64,000 bases of DNA from Melampsora larici-populina 98AG31 (GCF_000204055.1 NW_006768766.1:1542941-1606940), one strand, 5' to 3'; counted from the first letter of the stretch, positions 12,392-25,178 are shown. Program-made: numbers and translations. Notes: a model not told the origin generated them from the sequence alone.

Positions 12392-13032
12392 CTTATGTCA
12401 CGCGCTTGTGTCGTTCTATTATGTGCACCTGGTTCTTTGTTTTTGATATTCGACCGTGACTCTTTGTTGACTGCACGTCACTATTTTACCTGTTGTTTTC
12501 ATTGTCGTACATCTTTTGTTTTCTTGCCTCAAAAAAGTAACCTACTTCTTTTAGTAGGCTTAGTTCTTCATACTCTTAAATTACTAAAATTGATAACCTG
12601 CTGTCTCACAAGGGTCGCTTTCTTTACGCTTGACCATTTAGGACCAAGTCATCTCGCCTTGCTGCCTGCGACAGTAGGAGAGGTGCCGCAGCCCCAGTCG
12701 CGGCACAATGGCCTGTAGACTCCATAGAGTTGAGTGCGAAGCTTGGAATGCGCCAATTTGTGAACCGCGTGACGTACAACCACATCAAGAAGTTGGATTC
12801 ACATGGCCAAAAAAAATCCAGAGCTTTGACCATCGTAGATGGGTTTATAATTCCCTGACTTTAGTTTCTTCTCCCTCCTCGTATTCAAAGATTCTCAGGT
12901 CCCTAGATTATGACCTTCCGATTCATCTTCATTTCTTTACTTGGCGAGATCGTCTTACAACAATATAGTCTTACAACATCATGTATTCAAGATACTAAAA
13001 CTGATGAGGGCGGAATCGAGATCCTCATTACC
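12392..13032. other. Intergenic between convergent genes
   Basis: A GC-richer island at about 12650-12840 stands out from AT-rich flanks. On the plus strand it can be read as a K/R-rich peptide ending near 12850, but there is no start, splice support or family signature. It could be a gene fragment. Nothing else is seen. Confidence 0.4.
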
Positions 13033-14783
13033 CTAGCTAGCTTTTGCCCGATTGGGTACCTGATTGTTTTCCTTACCAAATATCCTCTTTACAAACCAAT
13101 TGACTACTCCGATGCTCACGCGTACCGCCAGAGGCGTACGGCTAGATTCTGTCGAAGGTAACCGAGGATCCATTCCCAATGGGCACTTGACCCCGAACAC
13201 CTTCTCACCTGCTCCGACTGTCATCAGTCTTAGCGCTGACCGAAATCCGTCTTCGTGAAATCCGTAGCCAGTCCAGGCTCCTACAAAGCTCATCCTGCCT
13301 TTGGTCTGGATCTCTGAAATCTTATCCTGCGCCGCCACACTCTAATATACCAGCTTGTCAGTTACACCATCTAGACTTGCAATTTGAAAGATGTGCACCC
13401 ACTTCGGCCGAATAAACAGGGTGATGATACGTCCACCTTCCGATGATATCTTTAGGAAAGATCGCATTATCGGGAGGGTTGAGACTGACAAACACAGGTC
13501 CGTGCACGCTCTCTGGTAACGTATCAGGCTGAAGCCGATTCATCCAGTAAGTCCTTTACATAGTCAGTGATAGTCAGTAATTGACATTGATCTTGTTTTG
13601 CAACAATCGAACTAGAAGAGTAGTAAGGGCAGACCAACAGACAAACGGTGTCTTCCAAGGAACCTTTCTCATAGGCCTCTCCCGAATCGTGAATCAAATA
13701 ATTCCAAGCTGTCCAACAGTTACGTTCTTTGGGCATAAGGCTCGGATCAGAATGCAGCACTGCGTGGTTGGCAGTACAAGAAAATCGAGATAATGTGGAT
13801 AATGCCTGATCGCAGGCTGTGTCCGATGCAGAGGATGCCAGGATTTTTGATGTCTCGTCGGCGTGAGAAGCAAAAATCACCTGATCAAATGGCCCATATT
13901 CTTTCCCAGATTCGAGTAAGACAGTAAGCTTATCATCTTCCTCGCGGCGAATGGAGGTCACAGATGCACTTGTGTGAAGTTGAGGTTGAGGAAGTTTCCG
14001 CAATATAGCTTTTACATAGGTGTGAGCGCCCCCCGGGATTGTTAACCACTCTGGCTGGCCGAAGACTTGAAGTAGGTGATGGTTGGACAGAAATCGTACG
14101 AGGGTCTTTATCGGGAATAACAGAGCGGTTTTGTCTGCCGGGGTTGACCAGATGGCAGAAGTCATTGGCTGTTCGAATTGAGGTTCACATTTAACCCTAT
14201 GAAGTCTCAAGCTGAACCCAGCAGGTGTAGGGAACGAAGGAGCGCACCAAAAGGTAATGACGCCTGAAAACATCTGAGTAGCCATTTTCGTTCAAGTATT
14301 CTCCAACACTTAACGATGGACGTGGATCAAGCAGGGCATCTGGGGCGTTGACATTGAAGCGGATTATATCCCACAACATGCGACCTTGAGCGCGCCAATC
14401 AGATGCTCCAGCAAATGCTGCCACTACACCTGTCCCAGCCCACTCATACTTTGAACCGACGCGAACTGAGAAAGACATTTCGGAGGGGCCACTACGAACG
14501 CCAAGTATATTGAGAAGTCGCGTGAAGTTAGGATAGGTGAGCCGGTTAAAAACGATGAAACCAGTGTCCACCATAGCATTGGTGGGGAGTTCGACGGTAT
14601 GGGTATGGCCACCAACATAATCATTTGCTTCGAACAGCTCGACTTGGTGCTCGGAATGTTCATTCAAAAGCTGATCAAATCGTCAGTGAAACGTCAAGTA
14701 CAGATCGTTCAGAAAATGTCTCAAAAGCTCACCCAGACAGCACCTAGTCCACTGATACCACCTCCAATGACGGCTACCTTCAT
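13033..14783 (-). CDS. FAD/NAD(P)-binding amine-oxidase-like protein (COG2907 type)
   Basis: Five exons (14783-14733, 14670-14248, 14168-13639, 13553-13403, 13341-13033) give about 487 residues with phases closing throughout. The N-terminus MKVAVIGGGISGLGAVW is a Rossmann dinucleotide-binding loop (GxGxxG). About 20 residues on come ELFEANDYVGGHTHTV (FAD-binding glycine motif) and DTGFIVFNRLTYPNF. Then follow YLLPMTSAIWST, the NHHLLQVFG region, WLTIPGGAHTYV, TYWMNRLQ, and a C-terminal GAWTGYGFHEDGF that is diagnostic of the family. Related bacterial and fungal proteins are predicted flavin-dependent oxidoreductases, often encoded next to cyclopropane-fatty-acid synthases. The true substrate is not established. 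No cyclopropane synthase gene is seen here. The last ~50 residues extend past the family core. Confidence 0.9.
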
Positions 14784-16360
14784 TTTGGAATGAGCGAACG
14801 AGAGGCAAAGGTCGATCTGCGGGGCTAGACATCCTTCGACATCGATGCAGTGACGTCTTATTACGTCTTGGACGTCAACGGTCAATACCCAAAACACCGG
14901 GGCCGGCGCCCTGACCGTCAGTCAACTTGAGTCACCCCCCACTGCAACCCATCTTGAGTGACGCAAGAGTGCTGGTGATGACTTCACTGAAGTCTGAAAA
15001 GGCTTACAGGTATGGAAGTTGACAGTGCAAAAAGAATGTCTCTATGCTTCCTTCAGCTTGAATGACACCATGTTTTCTAGTATTCAATTGACATGCTCAA
15101 AATTATTTCCCAGACTGATTACTTCCTGATTTTAGATTATGTATCTCAATGAAAGGTATTGCAGGATCCATGAACCTGAACTAGAAGTTGTGATATATGA
15201 GATTGTGTCAAGATTTGGAATCATTGATCCTTGACTTTCACAGAAGGCTTGAATGAAGTTAACACTTGCCACTTTGCTTCAGACCTTGGCAACTCCTCAC
15301 AACTGGAATGTTGACTTAGCTTTCAGAGTAAACTATAACATAAGAACTCAAATAAATCCGTTACATCTAATCTGCAGACATGAGAACAAAACCTGAACCA
15401 AATTATATAAATACATAGTTAAATTTCAATCAATTCTTTTGACTCCAACCCTTATATACTCTTTTTAATCTGATATTTTCAGTCATGCCAGGTCTGAATG
15501 TCAAGTTTCCTTTATAATCCAAAAGTTGCCACCATCTGAAGTCTCCTCTTCACCACAGCTGAACACTCCTCTGCATTGGTCAAAAAATATGTCTCAGAGA
15601 AGACATGAGTATGAAGATCAGCTGAAAGTCCAAGAAAGGTTTGTCTGCCACCTATGGGTCAAATATTTTACAATGAAGCTCACAAAATATACCGGCCAAG
15701 CACAAGAGACTTGGCAACATGAAGAAGTGGTGCTGTCAAGAAGCGTAGTGAATGATGGCAATAGAGTGGATTTGATACTGCGTCTTTCAAACTCCATCAA
15801 AGGCACCAAATTAAAAGCTTTGGGGAGAGCTCAAGTAACCACATGTGGAATCCATGGTAATAGGCCGATTATGCTATCTGGTACCCATTGGCATTGGTTT
15901 AATTGTCTCAGCATACAGGTAATTACTTGGGCACAAAGTTTGAAAGTTTGGCACCATCCTTTAATTATGGTTCTGTTCATTTGTCAAGGTTTTGGAATCT
16001 ACAAACTTCCTCAATCAATTATATTTCTGCCCAAGCAGAGCTTTTGGGCACAAATAATCTGACGTTGATTGGATGTTAGCAGGCTGCAATACATTGAAAA
16101 TCTTGTCCTTCAGTTATACAATGGTGATGATACGAATACACGACACAGAATCTGAAAAGTACAGTTAAACACTGAACTCAATAGCAAAACCTTCCCGTTT
16201 TGATTTTCGAAGGATCCTGACGATAAAAGAAAGCCAAGAGGGCCCAATGTGAGCGACATATGAAAGTTTTTCTATAGAAATTGTTGCCTATATTTCACAC
16301 TTTCTCCTGATCACTCCGTGAAAATTACTGGAGCATACCTCAGCGAATGTCCTAGCGTCT
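14784..16360. other. Repeat-derived intergenic DNA
   Basis: It contains the second copy of a dispersed repeat (listed separately). A 178-codon open frame at 15526-16062 (+) is rich in His/Trp/Gln, has no recognisable domain and lies directly downstream of the repeat, so it is more likely transposon-derived than a host gene. The first ~100 bases form the promoter of the FAD gene on the other strand. Confidence 0.45.
15315..15448 (+). repeat. Dispersed repeat, copy 2
   Basis: It matches 4741-4868 in the same orientation over about 130 bases, sharing the AACTATAACATAAGAACTCA and GCAGACATGAGAACAAAACC words. Differences are scattered substitutions. Confidence 0.75.
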
Positions 16361-18690
16361 TCAAACATGTCTATGGCTTGACTCGTATGCCAATACACGT
16401 GAGAAGAAAAACGGTTTAGAATGTGTGAGAGGTACTTGAACGATTTCCCCGGTGCGTTTGTTGATAGTGGCAAGATGAAGAATTTCGAGTTTATTCCTGT
16501 CAATGAGGATTCAAATTCAAGTTGGATATCAGTTATCTGAACATCAAACAATTGAAAAAGCAAGGGTTCCCAAATCCGCTGACATCTTTCCCCGTTGTGT
16601 GCTCTTAAGCCGGCACCTCATCTGTAGCTTATACGTTAGCTGGAAATTGCTTGGTGGCAATGTGTCTGAAGAGTCCACAGTTGCACGAATTCTAGCGTTT
16701 GTGTGAGGCATTGCGCGCTCTTCGAGGTCCCAAATGTTGATCAAATCACCCACAAGCTCCCATTTACCGATTGTGAGGCCCTTGGCGCGTAGAGGTTTGT
16801 CAAATGTGCGAACTACTCGAGCGGGGTGATCACTTGTAGTGAAATTGAGACATGTGCCATCAGGAAAGAAGCGCAAGTATCGGTAGTAGGTGACAAAGTG
16901 TGTAGGCTGTTGCGAGGCATCGTCAGAGAACGATGGATGAGAATAGACGTTAAAGTGAAATCATGAGCGAGACATCAGGCGATGGCTTTGTAATGCATGG
17001 ACTAACAGTATACCAAGGATTGTCAGATTCCCCTAGACGAGGATAGCTGATAGGTGCAATGAAGCAACCATCTTCGCGCACTCGAGGTCTGCCATAATTT
17101 GGATCAATGGTCAGAGCTGCTCATATATGGAATCAGAAAGACGTATAAAAACTTGAAATTGAGATGAGAAGGGATGATATAATGTTGAAGGCAAAATGGT
17201 AACTCAAACTCTTCAATGTACATTCGACGCCAATCCATACCATGCCACCTGTGACAAACATTCCGAATGGCATCTTTAGGGTCCCGGGTGATACAAGTAT
17301 CATCTTTCAAAAATTTGCGACTGTAAGTTTCTTCACAAATTGGTTTCCAAAGTTGATCTTCGAGCATTAACAATCTACTCAACCGTGACACTTGTGCAAA
17401 GCGCTCGATAAGAATTGCATGCGAATGTATGAAGGTAGAATTGCAAGGCTTGAGATACAAGTGGAATATGTATAACAAAATCTCGTGCGGTAAAGATCGT
17501 AAAGGACAGGGTAGAGTCAAGTCATCAGGCTCGAATTGATGGTTCCAATCGGGTTGCGTCGATGGTTCGGCATAATCACTTTCGGGTTGTTTGACCAGTG
17601 AAGATCGAGAATCCAAGGTAAGGCCAGATGTACCCGCGTCTACCGCACCATTGGAAGGTGATGCATCATCGATAAATTTGGATGTCTCAAAAACGTCACG
17701 AGACAGTCCATTTTTTTCAGCAGTCACATTTTCTTCGCTTGTCTCCAAGTTTTCTTCAGGCGAAAGTGTCGGGGGTCGAATCCATGGATTGTCCTTATAG
17801 CTTTGCAACAATCCTCGACGCAATTTCCGTGTGCTGCTTGGGTGATTATCAATTTGTTCTTTTGGCGGTGACGCAAGACGAACATGTTCTATACGAGTGC
17901 GCCTATTCTTGGGCAATTTCTGATGAGTTGACAGAGCTTGGGGAAGGCCAGGGAGGTTGTGCGCCATAGGCAATACTGTATGAGATTGAGCAGAACCCTC
18001 CATCTGATAATCATCTTCAGTGTGTATAGGTCTAGAGTATTTGAAAGGCGTATTATTGTCGCGAAAAGCCGTTGTTTTGCCTTTGCCATCGTGTTGCGTT
18101 TTGCCAGCCTCAGCTGGTACGAAGGTGATGAGGCTTTGATATTCCGATTGATCTAGCCTGTCGAATTGTTGCTCGAGTGCTTCAAGTTCTTGAGTGTTGA
18201 GGCAGTGATACTGACGATCGACCGCGGGATCAGCCTTGAATGCTGTACGATACAAGTCCAGAGCATTGTCCAACAAGCCTATCTTCTCGTAGTAGACGGC
18301 CATTGCATAAGTAATCACAGGTGAGTGGGCTCTCCGGTCAGGCATTCCATTAGTATTCGCAAATCCCAGGGTATCACTCGATTGATCAACATCCGAATGA
18401 GTTGGGTCCAGCCGCTGATCAAGATAACTATGATTTCTTGGAGACGATGGGCCTGGGTGCTGAGATGGAGCTGGCTCGGGCTCGCACAGGCGCGACGAAT
18501 GAATCGGAGGGACTGGGCCCGTAATAGAGTTGTTCTTATCACATGAGGTAGTAGTAGGGAGGCGTTTGGTGCGTTCTTTGACTTCGTTGAGCCAATCGTG
18601 TCTGAATGACTCTAACAATTGTTGAGTAGATGGATCGATTGGGACTGGTGTTTGAAGAGACGACGATGAAGGCTGGGAAGGGTTCATCAA
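16361..18690 (-). CDS. FBXO9: F-box protein of the FBXO9/Hrt3/Pof7 family
   Basis: This is a substrate receptor for an SCF (Skp1-cullin-F-box) ubiquitin ligase. Four exons (18690-17210, 17088-17007, 16906-16584, 16496-16361) give about 673 residues with phases closing. Order: a disordered Ser/Pro N-terminal third; a TPR-like helix pair near residue 125 (TYAMAVYYEKIGLLDNALDL, then YRTAFKADPAV); the F-box near 385 (CPLRSLPHEILLYIFHLYL); WRRMYIEEPRVREDGCFIAP; and the family signature YYRYLRFFPDGTCL. The C-terminal RGKMNKLEI, TGEIVQVPLTHSKPFFFSRV is typical of the family. The last junction removes an 87-bp intron; ignoring it gives a false C-terminus. The N-terminal region is longer than in yeast Hrt3. 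Substrates are unknown. Confidence 0.93.
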
Positions 18691-21100
18691 GGACAGAGTA
18701 AAGAATCAAGTAATCAGCGAGACCGAGGTTTGGCGACTATGAAGGAAGTGTAAACCCTTCTATCGATGGCTTTACACCTTACCACACTCCTAAACTTAAC
18801 TAAGTCCCTGCCCAATTTGGGGGGTCTCTGAGTTGTATTTATGCTGTTGATATAGAAAAAATCAATCATCAGGCCTCCCATGACTCCTCCTGGCCTCTCA
18901 CCACACCGTTGCTCCCATTTGCTCAACAAATTTCCTGATGATATCAAAAATGTTTTAAGCTAAGGAGATGAACGTGGATGGAAGGATATCAGGCCTTGGA
19001 CTCCCCTTTGCCTTTGATTTCCTGTACTTGATTTGATTTCCAGTTGGTCAGATTTTGTCCTTGTTGACATGGTCTCAGTGCAGGGCTGCGTGGCTACTTT
19101 GGTGGCTAACTTTTATACTAGATATTGACATGATCAAAGCTCAAAAACAGGCTTTGAAGGTTTCCAACTCTTTTTTGAAAGATGAGCCTTGTGAGGTTTT
19201 TGATTCACAGACTCAGAAGGAATAATTGAAAGAGAGCTTCATTCTCTTGTTAACAGATCATGAGATCACAGCATTTCATCATGAATTGTGACTCAAAGTC
19301 ACAGTTTTGAAAACAAGCCACTGTGTTCTGGAGTTGATCAAGAAATTGGGTACCCTTCCCTTCTGTAATTTATGACTTGAATCAATTGTTGTCACACTGA
19401 CTTACTTCTTTTCTAGTTGATTTAATTTCGCCTCACTTTGATCTGAATATAAATTGATTGGGTCCCATAAAGCTCCACTGAGGTGAGTAGCTGGCACTGA
19501 GTCACCAATGAACAGTTTTACATATCTTTGAAAAAGATGATATTCTAAATACAAAACTACTTGGGACAGAGTGGTTGCTTCAATCCCAAATGAGTGGCCC
19601 CTTGTCCTAACAAATCAACAATATTACACCTGATGTTGATCCCTCATCAGATCACACCAGCTCATAACACCAATTAGGCTCCTGGACAATCATTAATCCT
19701 GAAAGAACATCGAGGGAAAAGTGAGAAAGAAGCTACTATCAAGCTTGCCCACAGATTGAGAGCAAAGCAGTATTGAGGAGCATGATCAAAACAACATAAG
19801 ATGGAGGCAGATTTCTATTAGAGGGTACTTTTTATCACACCAACAGATTAGGGAACCAATTTCATACAAGAGCTAATACTACTTGAACCAAGAAACCATA
19901 CTCTTATCAGAACTACAAGTGTAATCACTTTTCTGGTGAATCAGAGATATGGGTGATGACCCCAATTTATTTATTTTTCTCTTGTTTTACTTGATGGAAA
20001 CAGAAATACTGAAAAAGAATGCTTAAAACACCAACCAGGTGTTTATGTGCCAGTGACCTATAGGAACATAATAGGTCTGTCTTTTGATGAATATAGATCT
20101 GATCAAAAAATGATCATCTACAATATTTTTTCACTTGTATGAGATTAGTGGAGAACTGGTCTTTATTGAGAAGATATGAGGAAAGGGGCAACAATGGGTC
20201 AAGTGATCTTTCAGTGAACCAACCCAAGTATGGTTTTGGCTCCATTCAGTTGACACCCCAAGTCCAGTTTGATGTCTAAACAAATGATAGCTGTAGTCAT
20301 CTACCGGTGTTTTTAGATGCATGGCATGGCATAGGTAAGGATATGCGGTGTTGATAGCTATGAATATGGCTCACTCGGAACAAATGTCAAAGGAAAAAAT
20401 GTAGTTGATTTGGCACCCTCACATTTCTATGGTCTTTCAACAATCATGCTCTTTGGTCAAATATATGCAAAAATTGCAGGATGAAGATTTGCTTTTTCTT
20501 CAAAATGCATGTACACTTGAAATAAGATCCGCGGATAAAATCAAAGCTCTTTTCTTGCCTGGATATTGTGAAAGGATAGTAGGCATCCCCCATCTACTTG
20601 ATAATTAGTTACAAAAATGTGGTCTGCTCTGCAAGCCTGTATGTACATTCAGAAATTGATATAAAAGATGAAGAATGTGCTACATAAAGTCCTGGAATAA
20701 TTGCTCTAGCAATTCCATCGGCGGAAAAGTTAAAAATAGCTCCTCAAGCTGATAGAAAAAATGATTTGTAAGGCAGAGACAGAGACGGGGTAACCTTAAT
20801 CGGTGGTCACTGGTAGTAGTGAGTATGTACATATAGTGAGAAGTGTCTTTGAAGTGCAGTGGATGCCAGCCAATCAATCCGACGAGAAAGGGTGGTACAG
20901 AGTCAGATTTAGCTGTGGTAGAAATAGTATCTAGTATACATGGTCGCTGAAGTACCGTGGATCCCAGCCAATTCGTGTTTGAAAGTGTCCGTTGTTCTTT
21001 TACTTCTTGAAATTTTAGACGCGTCAGTGGTTATGGCCAACGGTTGATACAGCAGCGTTGGAAATCAAATTACGAGAGTGAATGTGCCCCCAAGTTCAGA
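18691..21100. other. Long AT-rich, CpG-poor repeat tract
   Basis: About 2.4 kb with few CG dinucleotides, many TG/CA steps and only short broken frames on both strands. It reads like heavily mutated transposon or pseudogene sequence, but I cannot name the element. Near 20866-20960 there is a short direct repetition of a GTGGATxCCAGCCAAT word. No functional gene is supported. Confidence 0.5.
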
Positions 21101-21958
21101 TCACCAGTGAGCGTTCTCCATCAACTGACAACTTTCACGCCGACACTCTGGAAATGAAACAATGATGGTTTTACAATAGCAGAACGTTTGGTGTTTCAAT
21201 TTGTCAGTGAGCTCATGATCATTGAAAAGAAGAGGCATAGGGCCTCATAGGGCCTATACACACCTGGTACTACGGCCTCAATGTCATTGCATCTATATCC
21301 TGGCAGCTCCGTTGGCACATCTTTCTCAGCTTCATGCCCGATGACATCTATAAAAGTCAAGCGACATCGGGGTCTTAGATATCTAAGTCGATTGGCGAGA
21401 CTACTCTGTCTTGTGAACACCGTTGTGGGAACAGAAAATACTTACTGAAATGGGGATGGGATTTCCCTACTAAAGACCAATAACGCGAAGCCTGCACACG
21501 GACTCCGTCTTTCTCTTGCTTGGAATCCCCAAACTTGTCCTTATACTTGTGACAATCTTCGAAGAAAATATGATCCATCACGTCTGTATCAAACGCAGAA
21601 GACAGATAGTTAGGAGAGTCACTTGTTAAAGAAGATGATAAAACTCAACTATATTTGGAATCATCCCTTGCCGGTGGATCACCTACCCAGCATTCTTGTA
21701 ATTTGCAGGAATAGTGTCTATCCCCAGCTTGACAAGCTTGTATAGTTAAGGGAGAAAGCCATCGGGACTTTGAGCCGCGAAAGGGTGATTGGATGGATAG
21801 TGCCGGAGGATCTAAATATCATGGGATGAGTACATACCTATCTGTCCCGGTTCTAATGTGACAGCATTCCAACTGACACCGCACGTAATTGAGGCACTGA
21901 CAGAGCGCCAGGCTGTGATTATTAGTACAAAGCTTGGAATGGTGATGTAGGTACGCAT
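21101..21958 (-). CDS. Small secreted cysteine-rich protein, candidate effector
   Basis: I do not recognise a named family. Five exons (21958-21838, 21811-21683, 21583-21446, 21347-21264, 21147-21101) close in phase and give 172 residues. The N-terminus has a signal peptide: MRTYITIPSFVLIITAW, then RSVSA before ITC, a good cleavage site. The mature part is about 150 residues with eight cysteines, enough for four disulfides, and no membrane segment. Motifs kept in the decayed copies are C-x-x-x-W-N near the mature N-terminus, ACQ..SC..EC, FFEDCHKY..FG.S.Q..V.VQA..YW and VIGHE. Its CpG content is normal, unlike the copies. Rust effectors are often small, secreted and cysteine-rich, so that role is inferred. 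Intron 1 is only 26 bp as modelled, so that junction may be wrong. Confidence 0.7.
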
Positions 21959-23084
21959 TTCTTGAAGGAATTTGATTGTGGAACTGGTAGAGCTGGTAGC
22001 CTTTAGGTGAGGTCTAAACTCGATGTAAATGGAAAATAAAAGACAATGGTTGGAAATTGGAATGAAAAGTTGCTACCACTTGCTTGCGAGGGGGATCCGA
22101 AGTGCTTGAGCCAGTTAACGATGAACGTTTTATGTTTCCGAAATAATCTCGAGATGTGGAGTGCTACGCAACTTGTGTTTTGCTGCCTGGGATCCGCTCC
22201 TGGAAACTCATAAACATATTCCTGACTACACGGATTGTCAATCATACGGTAACACAAAACTGATGAAACGTCGCGTCTTCTTATCAATTGCTTGACTACA
22301 TCCTGCGTGAGTAGTCCGTTGAATCCAGCAACACCCCCGAAAATGCCGGACACGGTGTATTGCAATGGTCGCCGTTTTTGCACGAGGGCAAGTCTTCCCA
22401 TTGGTTTGATTGTCCGGTTCCTTTGAGCCGTGTTCAAATGGATGAACCTTTACATCTCAATCGGGCAAGATATACGTGTTGCTCCCTTGTCCTAACTTAA
22501 CCAAGTCCCCTTCGAGGCCTACCAAGAAACAAAGAAAGCGCGTAGGCCTGCATAGGCCCGCGCTTTTTTCCTACATAGTTAGTTGCCCATGTGCCGCCTT
22601 TGAAATTCATGTCGAAATTTCAACTTTTTGCATTACACCAAAACAAAAGGCTATGCAGCATTGCATCCATAAAAATGGAAGAGGGATTGCAAACTGAACC
22701 AAGTCTAAATTGTGTTTGACCTATCCTTATTCGAGCTGGTCAGTATGGCTCAAAAAAGAGTGGGACTTGGTCAAGTTTGCTGTGATTGGCATAAAAATGG
22801 AAGTTGTTTGGCTTAAACATGTCAATTTTTCTGGAATGATCTGGGAAGACTTCTAAAGGAAACATTTGTGGTAGTATGACTATGTACAAGTGAGAATTAT
22901 TCAAGTACAGATTCAAGTACAGCTTCAACTTCAATATGAATATAAAAAATACCCACCCGTTACTGATTTGGGCCTTAGAGACTCATAAACATGTCAGTGG
23001 GCACACACCAGTTAAGAATCAAATGACAAGGGTGACCAGTCACATTTTACAAGATCACCAGTCAGCCTTTCGCACTAGTCTATG
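21959..23084. other. Upstream region of the secreted-protein gene, then spacer
   Basis: The first ~480 bases lie 5' of the secreted-protein gene and have counterparts upstream of both decayed copies, so the duplicated unit included this region. An open frame of 144 codons at 22437-22003 (-) falls wholly inside it; see rejected items. The rest is AT-rich spacer with no gene seen. Confidence 0.5.
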
Positions 23085-23955
23085 ACATCAATATGTTTAC
23101 AACTTGTAGATGGACACTCTGCAAATGGTGAAAGGAGAGTTTTACAGTCAAAGAAATGTTAGTGCAATCATCTGCCTGCATAAGATTGTCAATGTAGGTC
23201 TGGGGCTTATACACACATGTTAATGCCACATCCATATTATAGCATTTGATTCCTGGCAGCGGGGTGGGCGGCTGTCGGGCGGCCTACCCATCTATAAATC
23301 TAATCACATCTATAAAAATCAAACAGATCAACATATTTGGTATTTACAGTTGATTGGTGCAAAAGCTGTCTATTGAAGATTTCTGACTATGCTGAAGTGC
23401 AAAGACACAATCTACTTACCTGCATAGCCTTTGTTCCAATACATCCAATAAGCCGTGGCCTGAACATTGACTTCAGGTGTTGCCTGGTTGGAATTCCCAA
23501 AGTTGCCTGCATATTGGTGACAATGTTGAACAAAATATTCAACACTGTAAAGCACAAAAAGGGATGTGTTAAAGTGGTGCACCCATTAAAAACCTAACAC
23601 TGATCTTGGCAAAACATAAGATGAAAAACACTCAACAACAATTGGGATCTCCCTTTGCTGAATTGGGTACCTGTGAAACATTCCCCTGGTCTACAGGAGA
23701 ATAAACCATTTTGGGCCTGACAAGATTGTAAAGTTGATGAAAAGTAGACAATACTTTAACCCGTGAAGCCACAACTAGTAGTAAAGTGGAGGCAAAGCCC
23801 AATATTATGTAGTGCTTACATATATTGCCTGAAAGGGCGCCTAACGGCACAGAATTCCAAGCCAGATCACACATAATATCTGAATCTGAGGTGCCAACAA
23901 AGTGCAAGGTTGTGAATGATAAGATCAGACTTGCAATGAAGATGAATATATGCAT
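23085..23955 (-). pseudogene. Decayed copy 2 of the secreted-protein gene
   Basis: All five exons are recognisable in the same order as the intact gene. There is a signal-peptide-like start MHIFIFIASLILSFTTLHF and then MCDLAWNSVPLG. The rest are a CQ..SC..GEC segment near 23740-23700, HCHQYAGNFGNSNQ and VQATAYW near 23530-23450, a VI..LPGIKC segment near 23290-23230 and an ECPSTSC segment near 23115. Codon phase between exons 2 and 3 does not close and the exon 4 region has a stop, so it looks non-functional. The sequence is nearly CpG-free, in contrast to the intact copy. Confidence 0.7.
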
Positions 23956-24729
23956 CTCTTTGATAAGTTCACATATATCACAAATTGCTCTTCCTTGTGT
24001 ACAGTTTGAATTTTTTTGGGCAAAAGAGAAGAGACAATTGTATGGAAAAAGAAAGACAATAATTGAAGATTGGAAAGAAAATTTATTATTCACAAATCAC
24101 TGAGGGAGGGAATACAGATTGGGACAGTTGTGCAAGTTTGAGTGAATGTTTTCGGTTTCTGAGATAGCCCACAGATATGGAGAGTCACTTTGAAATATGG
24201 TCCACAAGACACTCTTGACGATGAACATGTGTCTCCCTACCGCTGTCACTACTGCTTGCATATTCCTGACTACGCACAAATCCTCAAATCTACATGAGAG
24301 GGTGTACATATCTATTCTGACATGTGAATGATACAGAGACCTTGTGTTTAATTGTGTATTGACATGCTTTGAAGGATTCAAAAACATATCCTGTGTAATA
24401 TGGTGCACATAGAAAGGGTGTGTGTGTTCATGTGCAATTCCAATGATTGGGGATACTGCCAAAAATCTTTTTCAAAGAAAGAGCAGAGTTGACTATAAAT
24501 GTGGTAGTGCCCAGGTACAAGTGAAAATATTACAAATATGACTTGTAGTAGCACAAAAAATTATCTGCACTGCTATGAACATACAAGCAAAGAAGAGGGT
24601 TGGACCACAATGAAACCCAGCCAAGAAATCAATCATAACCAGAAAACAAAATATATCCATATAGCCATTCTTGGTGTTCAGAGACCTCAGTGGGTGTAGC
24701 ACTGCCAGATAACGGGTCAGGAACGTGAC

Positions 24730-25046
24730 TGTGTGCACAAGTTCACGGGGTCGCCAATTGGTGGTTTCCATCAACTGAAACATGCTAGACTTGCACTCTG
24801 GAAGTAAGAAAAGGCAACACAGTCAAAGAGAAGTCAATGCATCAATTGTTCAATTTTTCAATTTCTCTACCCAGCATATATTCATGATTGTTTAGATGTA
24901 GTGATTGCACCTGTACCCACCTGATAGTTTGGCAAGCATGTTACAAACTCTGTATCATGGCAGCTGGTCTGAGATGTCCAGCCCAACTTCATGACCAATC
25001 ACATCTGGTGTCAGGAAGGGCATACACCGCCTCAGCGGCATATCTC
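24730..25046 (-). pseudogene. Copy 3 of the secreted-protein gene, exons 4-5
   Basis: VIGHE followed by a QLP segment and YRVCN aligns to exon 4 of the intact gene, with a TGA replacing the glycine codon after LP. About 200 bases further, ECKSSMFQLMETTNW aligns to exon 5. The stop codon of the intact gene (TGG TGA) is CGA here. Exons 1-3 are missing next to it but are present at 26980-27520, so this is probably the 3' half of a split copy. Confidence 0.65.
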
Positions 25047-25178
25047 CTTACTCACAAGCAAATTCACTGCATATAAAAAACTACATGTAACCAACCATGT
25101 ACATGTACCAATAATAAAAAGAAACATGTGATACTTTTGATTGTATACAAATATATACATGTAATCATCAATTACATG

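Noticed and set aside
16288..16563. 91-codon frame at the end of the F-box gene (-)
   Set aside because: The family C-terminus (KPFFFSRV) is in a different frame after an intron ending at 16497, so this frame is a shadow.
22003..22437. 144-codon frame upstream of the secreted-protein gene (-)
   Set aside because: It lies in the duplicated upstream flank, the matching regions of the decayed copies do not preserve the frame, and no family or splice structure is visible. A real gene is not excluded.
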